Positions 1-8,720 of a DNA stretch of 64,000 bases are shown here, in pieces. Location of the stretch: assembly GCF_001957125.1 (NCBI RefSeq), contig NZ_MPHJ01000001.1, positions 606,407-670,406 of the forward strand. Direction: 5' to 3'. The position numbers and the translations under genes were made by a program. The notes under the pieces were generated by a model. The model saw only the letters and a program-made list of their open reading frames with translations, made no database searches and had not been told where the DNA came from. Origin of the DNA: Shewanella sp. UCD-KL12 (GTDB taxonomy: Bacteria > Pseudomonadota > Gammaproteobacteria > Enterobacterales > Shewanellaceae). Within the stretch, counting starts at the first letter, position 1; every line of letters starts with the position of its first letter.

Positions 1-1
1 T

Positions 2-661
2 TTTGAAAACACTGATGTAGCCTCTTCACTATTCTTTGGTGCCCTCGTTGGTTTCATTGCAACTTTAGCGTTAGTTTTAGTTCAAGGACTCGACAAAGCG
101 TACTTGATTAAAGGTTTAGTGGCTGGTGCACGCTCTATGTTACCTGCTATCTATATCTTACTGTTTGCATGGACAATCGCGGGTGTTATTGGCCAGTTAG
201 AGACTGGGAAATACATGGCAAGCCTAGCATCGGGCAATATACCGTTTGCACTGCTTCCTGCGGTATTATTTATACTTGCTGGTTTAACCGCATTCTCAAC
301 CGGTACGAGCTGGGGTACCTTTGGGATCATGTTGCCAATCGCTGCTGATATGGCGATGGGAACCCATACTAATATGATGTTGCCTATGCTTGCTGCGGTT
401 CTTGCTGGTGCGGTATTTGGTGATCACTGTTCACCAATATCAGATACGACGATTCTCTCCTCAACTGGCGCGAATTGTCACCATATTGATCATGTAATTA
501 CACAACTGCCCTATGCCTTGATTGTGGCTGGAATAAGCTTAGCGGGTTATACCGTAATGGGCTTCACTGAATCTCTGATGGCAGGCTTAGCAACGTGTAG
601 CATCATCTTTGTGATCAGTGTGTTGATACTCAAGGTTAAGTCTTGCCAACGTAATGCCTAG
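2..661 (+). CDS. NhaC-family Na+/H+ antiporter, 3' part
   Basis: C-terminal part of an inner-membrane cation/proton antiporter. The frame is open from base 2, so the gene begins outside the window and about 219 residues are visible. What is seen is almost entirely hydrophobic helices plus the block GDHCSPISDTTILSS followed by a second conserved stretch (HIDHVITQLPYA), which is characteristic of the NhaC family. Known family role: exchange of Na+ (or an organic substrate) for protons. The specific substrate cannot be told from this fragment. It ends just before a strong hairpin terminator, so it is transcribed separately from the downstream thymidine kinase. Family call is firm, substrate unknown. 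Confidence 0.85.
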   Translation, partial: FENTDVASSLFFGALVGFIATLALVLVQGLDKAYLIKGLVAGARSMLPAIYILLFAWTIAGVIGQLETGKYMASLASGNIPFALLPAVLFILAGLTAFSTGTSWGTFGIMLPIAADMAMGTHTNMMLPMLAAVLAGAVFGDHCSPISDTTILSSTGANCHHIDHVITQLPYALIVAGISLAGYTVMGFTESLMAGLATCSIIFVISVLILKVKSCQRNA

Positions 662-686
662 TTAAAACAAGCTTGTTTTAGATCTT

Positions 687-716
687 TATACCGCTCAATT
701 GAGCGGTATATTTTTA
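687..716 (+). terminator. Rho-independent terminator after the NhaC-family gene
   Basis: A perfect 10-bp stem (TATACCGCTC/GAGCGGTATA) around AATT is followed by a run of T. It lies 25 bases after the antiporter stop codon. A smaller palindrome, AAAACAAGCTTGTTTT, sits just before it at 664-679. Confidence 0.85.
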
Positions 717-815
717 TCTTAGGTCTACCATGTGAGATCCATAGCTTTTGAGGCAAGATTTTTCTCTTAAAAAAGTGTTAAGCTATCCTCGAATTCATCA
801 TTAAGGAATATCAGT

Positions 816-1394
816 TTGGCACAGCTCTATTTTTATTATTCGGCAATGAATGCTGGTAAATCCACTTCGCTATTACAATCATCATATAATTATCGTGAGC
901 GTGGTATGAACACCTTAGTGATGACTGCATCAATAGATGACAGGTATGGAGTCGGTAAGGTTGCATCGCGAATTGGTATCGAGACTGAAGCTCAAGTATT
1001 TGGTAGCGATGATAACGTGGCGACACTTATTGGCGATGCCCATAAGGCAGAGCACCTTAGCTGTATTTTAATTGATGAATCACAGTTTCTCAGTAAAGAG
1101 CAGGTCAAGCAGCTGACATATGTTGTTGATGTGCTTGATATCCCAGTGCTTTGCTATGGACTTAAAACAGACTTCCAAGGTGAGTTATTCACCGGCAGTC
1201 AATACCTGCTTGCGTGGGCTGATAAATTGGTCGAGCTGAAAACTATCTGTCACTGTGGTCGCAAAGCAAACATGGTAGTGAGACTTGATGGTGAAGGTAA
1301 GCCGATGCGTGAAGGTGAGCAGGTCGCTATTGGTGGTAATGAAAGCTACGAGTCTGTATGTCGCAAACATTTTCGCGAGTTTTTGTGGGACTAA
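816..1394 (+). CDS. tdk: Thymidine kinase (type II)
   Basis: Phosphorylates thymidine to dTMP with ATP in the cytoplasm (pyrimidine salvage). The 192-residue protein has the P-loop SAMNAGKST at about residues 9-17, the DESQF Walker B/lid motif near residue 87, and the zinc-site cysteines CHCGRK near residue 144 with a second pair region at [13 protein letters not shown] near the C terminus. Length is normal for the family. The start is TTG at 816, preceded by AAGGAA at 803-808; the next methionine lies inside the P-loop region, so TTG is the sensible start. It is a single gene between a terminator and a convergent hypothetical gene. Confidence 0.95.
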   Translation: MAQLYFYYSAMNAGKSTSLLQSSYNYRERGMNTLVMTASIDDRYGVGKVASRIGIETEAQVFGSDDNVATLIGDAHKAEHLSCILIDESQFLSKEQVKQLTYVVDVLDIPVLCYGLKTDFQGELFTGSQYLLAWADKLVELKTICHCGRKANMVVRLDGEGKPMREGEQVAIGGNESYESVCRKHFREFLWD

Positions 1395-1410
1395 GATAGG
1401 TTTGATGATT

Positions 1411-1440
1411 CTAGGTTCTAGGTTCTAGTGCCTAGGATCT
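1411..1440. repeat. Short CTAGG-rich tandem repeat
   Basis: The sequence CTAGGTTCTAGGTTCTAG at 1411-1428 is a short tandem repeat, followed by TGCCTAGGATCT. Similar CTAGG-rich pieces occur at about 7768-7790 and 39488-39503, always between genes. Function unknown. Confidence 0.5.
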
Positions 1441-1444
1441 GGCC

Positions 1445-1879
1445 CTATTCCAACTTCAACAATAACAGTCTTACCTCTTTCCTTGTATCATCAATCCTAT
1501 CTATCACTTTAGTGACGCTGGTCTCATCATGGTTAATCGTATCCCAGTTTGTTTGCCAGCTTTGCTTTAAAGCGTGGGTTGCAGCTTGTAGGTCGGGCTC
1601 AGTGATCATACTTAAGTCCGCAATTAGATTTACTTTTATCCATCCTTTTCTTGGATTGCCTGCGACAGGGTCCTTATCGTAATAGGCAGCATAGATAATC
1701 CCTTCAAGCTCTGATAGCTGTAATAGCAACTCAAAACTTGCCGAGCGCATGGTTGAGTTGTACTCACTGACCTCCATTCGCCAGACATTGTAGCTAAAGC
1801 CGATAAGCGCAAATAGCATGCTAAAAATTGCCGTTATCTGAAAGATTTGCTCTCTTCTCTTGGTGAGTTTTCGCCGCAT
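1445..1879 (-). CDS. Hypothetical single-pass membrane protein
   Basis: Not recognised. The 144-residue protein starts with a very basic segment (MRRKLTKRREQ), then one strong transmembrane helix at about residues 13-33, then a soluble, mostly helical part. This suggests a type II inner-membrane protein with a periplasmic C-terminal region. There are no cysteines and no catalytic motif. It is convergent with tdk, and no good ribosome binding site precedes the ATG at 1879. The clean topology and uninterrupted frame support a real gene; function is unknown. Confidence 0.6.
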   Translation of the reverse strand: MRRKLTKRREQIFQITAIFSMLFALIGFSYNVWRMEVSEYNSTMRSASFELLLQLSELEGIIYAAYYDKDPVAGNPRKGWIKVNLIADLSMITEPDLQAATHALKQSWQTNWDTINHDETSVTKVIDRIDDTRKEVRLLLLKLE

Positions 1880-2062
1880 ATTATCAATAATCGCTGTGTT
1901 ATTTACATATTAAGATACATATAAAGATAGTGTAATTAGCCTAAATATTTCACAGCGCTTGAATATAAATAGCTCTGTAGGCGGTCTATTGCCATGTGTT
2001 TAATCAAATCATTTGATAACCCTTCTAATCAGTAAGAAAAGTGGGCATTAAGGAGTATGAGA

Positions 2063-2584
2063 ATGAAGCATGGAAGAAGTTGGTCTGTATTAGACTGGTT
2101 TATATTGCTGTTTAACTTAATATTGATGGTTGCGATGTTTAGCGCCAATGTACTTGAGGCCAAAGAGGTAAGGTTTGCTCCTGATTTTGAGCTTGTTGAT
2201 CCGCAAGGAGAGCTACATGCTTGGTCAGAATATAAAGGTAAGCCCACCATCATACATTTTTGGGCTACCTGGTGCCCCTATTGTAAGAAGCTGCAACCTG
2301 GGCTTGAAAAGTTAAGTGAAGAATACCGAGACACTGACTTACAGGTCTTAGGCATCAGCTTCAACGAAGATGAGGGCGCCCAGCCAGCACAAATGCTTAG
2401 AGCACGTGGCATTAACTTTCCAACCTTACTAAAAGGGGAGGGCGCTGCTAAAGCTTATGGGGTTGTCGGAACGCCTACGACAGTTTTTATTAATCGAGAT
2501 GGTGAGATAATCTGGAAAACCAATATCTCACTGCCTGACGACCCAAAGTTATCTCAAGCAACTGATTATATTTTGAAGCACTAA
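2063..2584 (+). CDS. TlpA-like thiol-disulfide oxidoreductase
   Basis: Membrane-anchored thioredoxin-fold protein of the redoxin/TlpA type, expected to act on periplasmic disulfides. An N-terminal hydrophobic segment (WFILLFNLILMVAMF) serves as signal or anchor. The active site is WATWCPYC near residue 70, and the cis-proline loop is GTPTTVF near residue 135. Two ATGs are possible. The one at 2057 is one base from the AAGGAG at 2050-2055, while the one at 2063 has seven bases of spacing and is chosen here. It is a single gene converging on the pilin gene. The redox partner is not indicated by the neighbours. Confidence 0.85.
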   Translation: MKHGRSWSVLDWFILLFNLILMVAMFSANVLEAKEVRFAPDFELVDPQGELHAWSEYKGKPTIIHFWATWCPYCKKLQPGLEKLSEEYRDTDLQVLGISFNEDEGAQPAQMLRARGINFPTLLKGEGAAKAYGVVGTPTTVFINRDGEIIWKTNISLPDDPKLSQATDYILKH

Positions 2585-2618
2585 GGTTTAATAAAACCTG
2601 TTGAATGAGATAGCTGGA

Positions 2619-3206
2619 TTAAAAGCAATCATCTGTTACGGCGCGAGTATAATATTCAAATGCTGCAACAGGGGAGCGGTATTCTACGTGGCACTTGAAG
2701 GTTCCTTGCTGTATTTCAGCTTGCTTATTGGCAAACTTTTTTGGAATGATGGCAAAAGAGGAGGAGCTACCGATACCAAATACAAAGTCATCGTCAGATA
2801 AGCCCATTACTGTTTTATAGTTATCTTCAACAACAGTGTCGGACGATGAGGTCCCTGTAGCTTTCGGGTAGCCATTAGAAACATATAGGCGGGTACCTGA
2901 AACATCTATATAGAAGTAACCTATCTTGCTATCCCAATTAGGATGCCCGTTACAAATGCCATCACAATCTTGCTTATCTGCAATATCATCAACTTGCGTT
3001 TTTGAATGGACCAGTTGATTCATTGAAGCAATCGAGCCTGCGATACCTTCTAGACTTGCTGCTTGAGCATCACTGCTTAATGACAGGAATTTAGGGGCTG
3101 CAATAACCGCCAAAATACTAAGTATGATGATAACGACGACTAGCTCGATTAAGGTAAAGCCATTTTGATGTTTGTTTAAACGCACTGGATAAAAGTTCAC
3201 TAACAA
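2619..3206 (-). CDS. Type IV pilin-like protein (MshA-like)
   Basis: Prepilin with a short charged leader and the type III signal [17 protein letters not shown]: cleavage is expected after Gly, giving an N-terminal Phe and Glu5. The rest is a globular pilin domain with cysteines at DCDGIC and a C-terminal pair (FKC...TDDCF) typical of a D-region disulfide loop. The leader suggests MshA-like or T2S/pilus minor pilins; no pilus assembly genes are nearby. The longest frame starts at a TTG (3206). A GTG at 3185 would give the more usual leader (MRLNKHQNG). No good SD is seen for either. It lies downstream of the repeat lipoprotein on the same strand, 191 bases away. Confidence 0.8.
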   Translation of the reverse strand: MLVNFYPVRLNKHQNGFTLIELVVVIIILSILAVIAAPKFLSLSSDAQAASLEGIAGSIASMNQLVHSKTQVDDIADKQDCDGICNGHPNWDSKIGYFYIDVSGTRLYVSNGYPKATGTSSSDTVVEDNYKTVMGLSDDDFVFGIGSSSSFAIIPKKFANKQAEIQQGTFKCHVEYRSPVAAFEYYTRAVTDDCF

Positions 3207-3397
3207 ATTGTGCGCGGAATATACTTAAATCACACTAATCGATCAAGGGTGTATCCAGTATAGATACAAATAAAACTCAACTATTTTAATGTGTTAAATT
3301 TTGATTGCACCTTGTTTCTTGCTGGTTTCTATTTTGTGCTGCTTATGTTCGGCGCCTGTGGTTTTATTGTTTCGTGTTAGTGTGTGTTGCCTGATAA

Positions 3398-6040
3398 TTA
3401 AGGCAGTACCTCTATACAGGCCGCATATTCAGCTGTTGTATCTGCTATGCTCCCAAGTGCACCCGATACCATATACACATCAGCGTGAGAGCCTCCCCCG
3501 ACGTCTGTAATACTCCAATAATAATCAACATCAATGCCCCATCCTAAGCCTGCTGAAACGTGTGATGAGGGGATCCCCGGGAATAAGCTCACGATATGAT
3601 CGTAATACTGCTTTAGCCCGAAAGCATCACTGGTATCACCAATACCATCTACAGTGAGACTGTAGCCTCTCTCAATACATTGAGTATTTGAATTAGGCCA
3701 AGTAAATAGGCCCCAAAAAACGCTAGTGCCATTTTCTGCTCTTTGGCTATCAAATAGAGGAGCTGCTGGCTGTGAATTATTCAGTATGCTGGTTTCTATT
3801 GTTGTAAGTGGCCTGTGTAAGCGCTTAGTGATCAAACCTATGGTGAGATCTGTATAAGGTATTGGTGCTACTGCCCTTTGAGTAATATTAAAACCTACAT
3901 CAATAGCCATAGGCAGTCCACCAGTTACCTCAGAAGTATCGAACGATGAAGCCAATGAGCATAGCTCACCTTCTTCAGCTGTGGTTACGCACACTTCAAT
4001 ATCATGACCGACTAAGGCAAAAGCGGATTCAGTTGGCGTTGCTCTGGTTATCGTGAAACTGGTGCTATTGGTTGAGCGAGTGCTCGTATTGGCAGGATTA
4101 GTTGAGCGCCAAATCACGCCCAGATCAGTGTACCCTTTAATGTCTAAAGTGAGTGTTTCATCCAGCTGTAAGTTTCCAGTCACTAAAATTGCGGCAATAT
4201 CGGTGACAATACAGGCATCACTGCCCGCTTTAGGTGTGCCAGTTATGGCAACGGGGGTGATGCAATAGCTTAAGCTTTTACCACCACTGTTGGCTGGTGG
4301 GGTATATGAGATATTTTGGCTAACCTCAACACCATCTAATTTCCAGCTATATAAGCTCACACCTTCGTTATCACCATCTGCATCAAGATAATCGTAGCTT
4401 ACCGTTAAGAAGGTATTAGGTTTGGCAAAGGTATCCCAAGTTAAATTACTTGCTGTAGGTGCACTGCCAGCGTTGGGGTCGACATTTGCAGCAGCGGTAC
4501 ACACTTGGCTGCCTGTCGCATTTTGACCAAAGCTTGCTACAGGGGTGACACAAAAGGTTAAACTCTTACCTTCATCACTGGCTGTTAAGGTAAGGGTTTG
4601 GCTTGTGCTGACCTCGACACTGTCTAGCTGCCAGCTAAATAGACTGCTGCCTTCAGGGCGGTTGTTGGCATCACTAAACAGATAACTGCCGTTCAATAAT
4701 GTGCCAGATACTGGAGTGGGTGTGATGAGTAAACTTGTCGCCGTTGGCGGGGGATAACTACCGATAATGGTTTGCGACAGACACACCTGCACGCCCTGTT
4801 TCGGCGAGCCGGTACTGGCTACTGGGGTAACACAAAACTCAAGGGACTTACCTTCACTGTCTATCGGTAGGGTAAAGGTTAATCCAGAGCCACTGTCGGT
4901 ATTGTCTAGACGCCACTGTATGATGCTTATCCCTTCGATATCGCCATCAGCGTCACTATAAAGATAACTTGCTGTGATACTTTGCCCTGGTTGCAGGGGA
5001 GAAGAGAGGACTAAGCTAGTCGCTACAGGAGCGCTACCCTGTTTGGGTGAGATGCTGACAGCAGGAGTACATACTTGGGGTCCTGTTGCATTTTGACCAT
5101 AACTTGCAATAGGGGTGACACAAAACGCTAAACTTTTCCCTTCATCAATGGCATTTAGGGTAATTGTTGAGCCTGTCATGATACTGATACCGTCTAGTTT
5201 CCAATTGAGTATGCTTTCTCCCTCTGTGCGACTCTGAGCATCACTAAATAGATAATTTCCGGTAAGAAGTGTGTTAGTTACTGCACTTGGGGTTATCAAT
5301 AGATTAGCGGCTGTTGGAGGAGTATAGCTACCGATAATAGCTTTGATATCGCAAACTTCGGCACCTATTTTAGGCTCACCCGTTAAAGATTTTGGCGTGA
5401 CGCAAAAACTCAGCTCTGCACCTTCTGAATCAATCGGCAATACCAATTGCTTACCTTGACCAACTTCTGAGGAGTTTAAACGCCAGCTCAATACGCTAGC
5501 TGCTTCGGCGTCATCATCTGCATCTAGGTATAAATAGGAACCCTCAACTTTATGTCCTGGTTGTAATGGAGAGCTTATAAGAACATCTTCAGCGACAGGA
5601 GCTGTGCCCAATGTTGGTAATATTAGCTGTGCGATGGAGCAGGTTAGCGCCCCGATATTGTTGTTTCCATGAGCTGCAATAGCCGTGACACAAAAGTGGA
5701 GCCACAGCCCCTCATGGTGCTTACTGGGGGTAAACGTACTACCATAGCTTTGCAACTGATTATCAAGATACCAACTTACTTCACTGTTTCCCTCCGGCCG
5801 GTTTGCTGCATCATTAAATTGATACAATGAGGTGACAAGCGTATCGACTTCAGCATCGGGTGAAATAGAGAGTTGTGTTGCAGTTGGTGGTGTGAAGGTT
5901 TCATAACTTGGAAAGCCATCACCTTCGCCACAACCTGTTAGCAGCAGAGAGCTAAGAATAACCATGAAGCTCAATAAATGGTTTGCGATGACTTGTGAAA
6001 CAAGCTGCTGATAATCATTTATCTGTCGGACTAAGGTCAC
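3398..6040 (-). CDS. Large lipoprotein with alternating Ig-like repeats
   Basis: An 880-residue secreted lipoprotein. The signal peptide ends in the lipobox LLTGC, with Cys37 lipidated. Residues 51-617 are six Ig-like modules of about 93-97 residues in the order A-B-A-B-A-B. Each has an EG.S...W.LD core, an FCVTP (or YCITP) strand and a second cysteine, so one disulfide per module is likely. The remaining 260 residues include a domain ending in YYWSITD...YAACIEVLP, which recalls the C-terminal lectin-like domain of DUF823/DUF1566 adhesins (inference). The start is GTG at 6040 with GAGGA seven bases upstream. Adhesion or surface binding is likely but unproven. The pilin gene follows on the same strand. 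Confidence 0.75.
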   Translation of the reverse strand: MTLVRQINDYQQLVSQVIANHLLSFMVILSSLLLTGCGEGDGFPSYETFTPPTATQLSISPDAEVDTLVTSLYQFNDAANRPEGNSEVSWYLDNQLQSYGSTFTPSKHHEGLWLHFCVTAIAAHGNNNIGALTCSIAQLILPTLGTAPVAEDVLISSPLQPGHKVEGSYLYLDADDDAEAASVLSWRLNSSEVGQGKQLVLPIDSEGAELSFCVTPKSLTGEPKIGAEVCDIKAIIGSYTPPTAANLLITPSAVTNTLLTGNYLFSDAQSRTEGESILNWKLDGISIMTGSTITLNAIDEGKSLAFCVTPIASYGQNATGPQVCTPAVSISPKQGSAPVATSLVLSSPLQPGQSITASYLYSDADGDIEGISIIQWRLDNTDSGSGLTFTLPIDSEGKSLEFCVTPVASTGSPKQGVQVCLSQTIIGSYPPPTATSLLITPTPVSGTLLNGSYLFSDANNRPEGSSLFSWQLDSVEVSTSQTLTLTASDEGKSLTFCVTPVASFGQNATGSQVCTAAANVDPNAGSAPTASNLTWDTFAKPNTFLTVSYDYLDADGDNEGVSLYSWKLDGVEVSQNISYTPPANSGGKSLSYCITPVAITGTPKAGSDACIVTDIAAILVTGNLQLDETLTLDIKGYTDLGVIWRSTNPANTSTRSTNSTSFTITRATPTESAFALVGHDIEVCVTTAEEGELCSLASSFDTSEVTGGLPMAIDVGFNITQRAVAPIPYTDLTIGLITKRLHRPLTTIETSILNNSQPAAPLFDSQRAENGTSVFWGLFTWPNSNTQCIERGYSLTVDGIGDTSDAFGLKQYYDHIVSLFPGIPSSHVSAGLGWGIDVDYYWSITDVGGGSHADVYMVSGALGSIADTTAEYAACIEVLP
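4190..5890 (-). repeat. Three tandem 570-bp coding supra-repeats
   Basis: Within the lipoprotein gene, each A+B module pair is 190 residues (570 bp). The pairs lie at about 5890-5321, 5320-4751 and 4750-4190. A modules open with PPTA..L.ITP and contain GQNATG. B modules open with PVA..L..SSPLQPG and contain SYLYLDADGD-type calcium-loop-like sequence. Like modules resemble each other more than their neighbours, so the array grew by duplicating pairs. Confidence 0.75.
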
Positions 6041-6230
6041 TTCATTTTCCTCATATGAGAAAATAATGGCAATGCAGTCGCATTGCTGAGTGATCCATCA
6101 CATCCATTACTTTATCTATCACTAAACACAATAGTATAAGATATACAAAGAAGGCAATAAAGAAAAGCTGTCACTCGTCATTTATTTGACGTTTTATAGT
6201 GTAATTTAATTCTAGTCGATATTTTTATGA

Positions 6231-6260
6231 AGAAAAGGCCAGTGAGATTTCACTGGCCTT
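6231..6260 (-). terminator. Terminator of the liu operon
   Basis: On the minus strand, AAGGCCAGTGA pairs with TCACTGGCCTT around a 4-base loop and is followed by TTTTCTT. It lies downstream of the last liu-cluster gene. The rest of 6041-6343 shows only the AT-rich upstream region of the lipoprotein gene. Confidence 0.75.
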
Positions 6261-6343
6261 AGTATTGCGGTACATACTTTGACTAATTATGTTTTGTTAG
6301 TTTTTATCCATCATTGAATTGAGGATGTATTAACGACTAACTA

Positions 6344-7000
6344 TTAAAAATGCATCTCTGGTACATGATCTGGAACGATCAACTTACCTGCCGTTTTCTC
6401 AACAATCTCTTCGACTGAGACACCAGGTGCACGCTCTAGTAGGTGAAAAGCACCCTCTTTTATCTCCATAAAGGCCAAGTCAGTTAGCACCCGCTTGATA
6501 CAGCCAAAACCAGTCAGTGGCAGTTCGCATTTAGGCAGTAGCTTAGAGTTACCACGTTTGTCGGCATGCATCATAGTGACAATGATGTTGTCAGCGCCTG
6601 CGACGAGATCCATGGCGCCGCCCATCCCTTTGATGAGCTTACCTGGGATCATCCAAGAGGCGATAGAGCCTTGCTCGTCAACTTCAAACGCGCCCAATAC
6701 GGTTAGATCTACGTGACCGCCACGGATCATGGCAAAGCTTTCACTTGATGAAAAGAATGAAGCACCGTCAACTGCGGTGACCGTCTGCTTACCCGCATTG
6801 ATAAGATCTGCATCTATGGTCTCTTCAGTGGGGAACTCCCCCATGCCAAGTAGGCCATTTTCTGATTGCAACATGACATCTATTCCCTGTGGAATATAGT
6901 TTGCTACTAGTGTTGGAATACCTATGCCTAAATTAACGTAATAGCCATCTTTTAGCTCTTGGGCTACACGTTGTGCGAGTTGTTCTCTTGATAATGCCAT
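6344..7000 (-). CDS. 3-oxoacid CoA-transferase, subunit B
   Basis: Beta subunit of the heterodimeric CoA-transferase (AtoA/ScoB family), which moves CoA between succinyl-CoA or acetyl-CoA and acetoacetate. The catalytic glutamate lies in the conserved SENGLLGMG motif near residue 47. The 218-residue length is normal. It is the last gene of the liu operon, 16 bases after subunit A. Here it probably activates or disposes of the acetoacetate released by HMG-CoA lyase, completing leucine breakdown. Some annotators call this pair liuF/liuG. The exact CoA donor cannot be read from sequence. Confidence 0.93.
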   Translation of the reverse strand: MALSREQLAQRVAQELKDGYYVNLGIGIPTLVANYIPQGIDVMLQSENGLLGMGEFPTEETIDADLINAGKQTVTAVDGASFFSSSESFAMIRGGHVDLTVLGAFEVDEQGSIASWMIPGKLIKGMGGAMDLVAGADNIIVTMMHADKRGNSKLLPKCELPLTGFGCIKRVLTDLAFMEIKEGAFHLLERAPGVSVEEIVEKTAGKLIVPDHVPEMHF

Positions 7001-7016
7001 ACTGTCTCCCTCCTGC

Positions 7017-7733
7017 TTATGCGTCTGTTGTTGAAGATGGTTTTACTGTTCGCTGCTCGATACGTTTCTCGAAGCTGCCTTGGATCACGCGGTTTACATA
7101 GATCCCAGGAGTGTGAATATGGTCTGGATCGAGTTCGCCCGGCTCCACAATATGCTCGGCTTCTACTACGGTGATTTTACCCGCGGTTGCCATCATAGGG
7201 TTGAAGTTTGCAGCCGTTTTGCGAAAGACTAAGTTACCCATAGTGTCGGCTTTCCAGGCGCGCACTAAGGCAAAGTCTGCAGTGAGTGAAGGCTCAAGAA
7301 CATAATGTCTGCCGTCGATTTCGCGTGTCTCTTTACCTTCAGCAACGGGCGTACCGTAACCTGTGGCGGTGAAGAAAGCGGGAATACCAGCACCACCTGC
7401 GCGGATCTTTTCGGCCAAGGTGCCTTGCGGGGTTAAAATGACATTGAGCTCGCCCGATAGCATCTGCTGCTCGAAGGTGGCATTTTCACCCACATAGGAG
7501 GCGACCATAGTATCAATTTGACGGCTTTTAAGGAGTAAACCTAAACCAAAATCATCAACGCCTGCATTGTTAGAGATAGCTGTTAAGCCAGTAACGCCGG
7601 TTTTTACCATTTGAGCGATTAGGCCTTCTGGAATTCCACATAAACCAAAACCACCTACCATCACAGTCATATCATTAGAGAGCCCCTTTAGAGCTTCTTC
7701 ATAACTGTGTACGACTTTATTCAGTCCTGCCAT
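7017..7733 (-). CDS. 3-oxoacid CoA-transferase, subunit A
   Basis: Alpha subunit of the same CoA-transferase (AtoD/ScoA family), 238 residues. The glycine-rich CoA-binding stretch [16 protein letters not shown] is near residue 25, and the conserved block [16 protein letters not shown] is in the middle. It partners with the product of the next gene. The gap to the upstream HMG-CoA lyase gene is 93 bases and holds CTAGG-rich sequence (about 7768-7790), the widest gap in the lower half of the operon. The start ATG at 7733 is preceded by AAGGAG. Confidence 0.93.
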   Translation of the reverse strand: MAGLNKVVHSYEEALKGLSNDMTVMVGGFGLCGIPEGLIAQMVKTGVTGLTAISNNAGVDDFGLGLLLKSRQIDTMVASYVGENATFEQQMLSGELNVILTPQGTLAEKIRAGGAGIPAFFTATGYGTPVAEGKETREIDGRHYVLEPSLTADFALVRAWKADTMGNLVFRKTAANFNPMMATAGKITVVEAEHIVEPGELDPDHIHTPGIYVNRVIQGSFEKRIEQRTVKPSSTTDA

Positions 7734-7826
7734 TATTCTTATCTCCTTTGTATGAGGTACGAGATCTTAGGTTCTCGTATCTAGGATCTGCTATTAGACT
7801 TAATTCACTCTTAACTGAGCACTGCC

Positions 7827-8720
7827 TTATTTACTGATGGCTCTGGCAACTTTAGAGCCCGTTTCTCTGCCAAGCGCCTGACTGATGTTATTACCAGCTT
7901 GAGCCAGTAAGTTAAGATCTATGCCGGTTTCTATACCGAGCCCGCGTAACATATAGACCAGATCTTCGGTGGCCAAATTCCCAGATGCTCCCTTGGCATA
8001 GGGGCAGCCCCCTAGGCCGGCTACAGATGAGTCAATCACACTAACGCCTGTCTCTAAACAGGCCAAAATGTTGGCTAGTGCTTGCCCATAGGTGTCATGA
8101 AAGTGTAGCGCTAACTTTTCGACAGGGACTTTCTGGCTGACAGCTTCCACCATTCTACGGGCATTAGCGGGCGTGCCAACGCCTATGGTGTCACCAAGGG
8201 ATATCTCATAACAGCCCATTTTGTAAAGGATTTCAGACACTCGAGCGACTTCGCTCACTTTTATCTCGCCTTCGTAGGGGCAACCGAGCACACAAGAAAC
8301 GTAACCGCGAACACGGATGTTTTCTGCTAAAGCGCGCTCCATCAGAGGTTCAAAGCGTGCAATAGACTCCTCAATAGAGCAGTTAATGTTACGCTGGGAG
8401 AAACTTTCAGAAGCAGCGCCAAAGATGGCAACTTCATCGGCATTAGCGTCAAGTGCAAGTTCCAGCCCTTTCATGTTAGGGGTGAGCGCACTGTAGATAA
8501 CATCAGTCTGTCGATGAATATTGCGCAGAACATCACCGGAATCTGCCATCTGAGGCACCCATTTAGGTGATACAAAACTTGCCGCTTCTATTCGTTGTAG
8601 ACCTGCTTTCGCTAAATCTTCAATCAAGGCGATCTTATCTTGAGTCGTTACTGGCTTTTCATTTTGAAGCCCATCGCGTGCACCAACTTCAAATATGGAG
8701 ACCTGTTTTGGCATCTTCAT
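7827..8720 (-). CDS. liuE: Hydroxymethylglutaryl-CoA lyase
   Basis: Splits 3-hydroxy-3-methylglutaryl-CoA into acetoacetate and acetyl-CoA, the last carbon-chain step of leucine degradation. It is a TIM-barrel of the DRE-TIM family. GARDGLQNE at about residues 13-21 holds the catalytic Arg-Asp. [12 protein letters not shown] contains the metal-binding histidines, and [14 protein letters not shown] holds the catalytic cysteine. At 297 residues the length is typical. Its ATG (8720) overlaps the TGA of liuD by four bases, implying translational coupling. A second in-frame ATG at 8714 is possible. Confidence 0.96.
   Translation of the reverse strand: MKMPKQVSIFEVGARDGLQNEKPVTTQDKIALIEDLAKAGLQRIEAASFVSPKWVPQMADSGDVLRNIHRQTDVIYSALTPNMKGLELALDANADEVAIFGAASESFSQRNINCSIEESIARFEPLMERALAENIRVRGYVSCVLGCPYEGEIKVSEVARVSEILYKMGCYEISLGDTIGVGTPANARRMVEAVSQKVPVEKLALHFHDTYGQALANILACLETGVSVIDSSVAGLGGCPYAKGASGNLATEDLVYMLRGLGIETGIDLNLLAQAGNNISQALGRETGSKVARAISK

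Noticed and set aside
4190..5890. Regular repeats considered as a CRISPR or satellite array
   Set aside because: The period is 570 bp and the repeats are in-frame protein modules with diverged codons.
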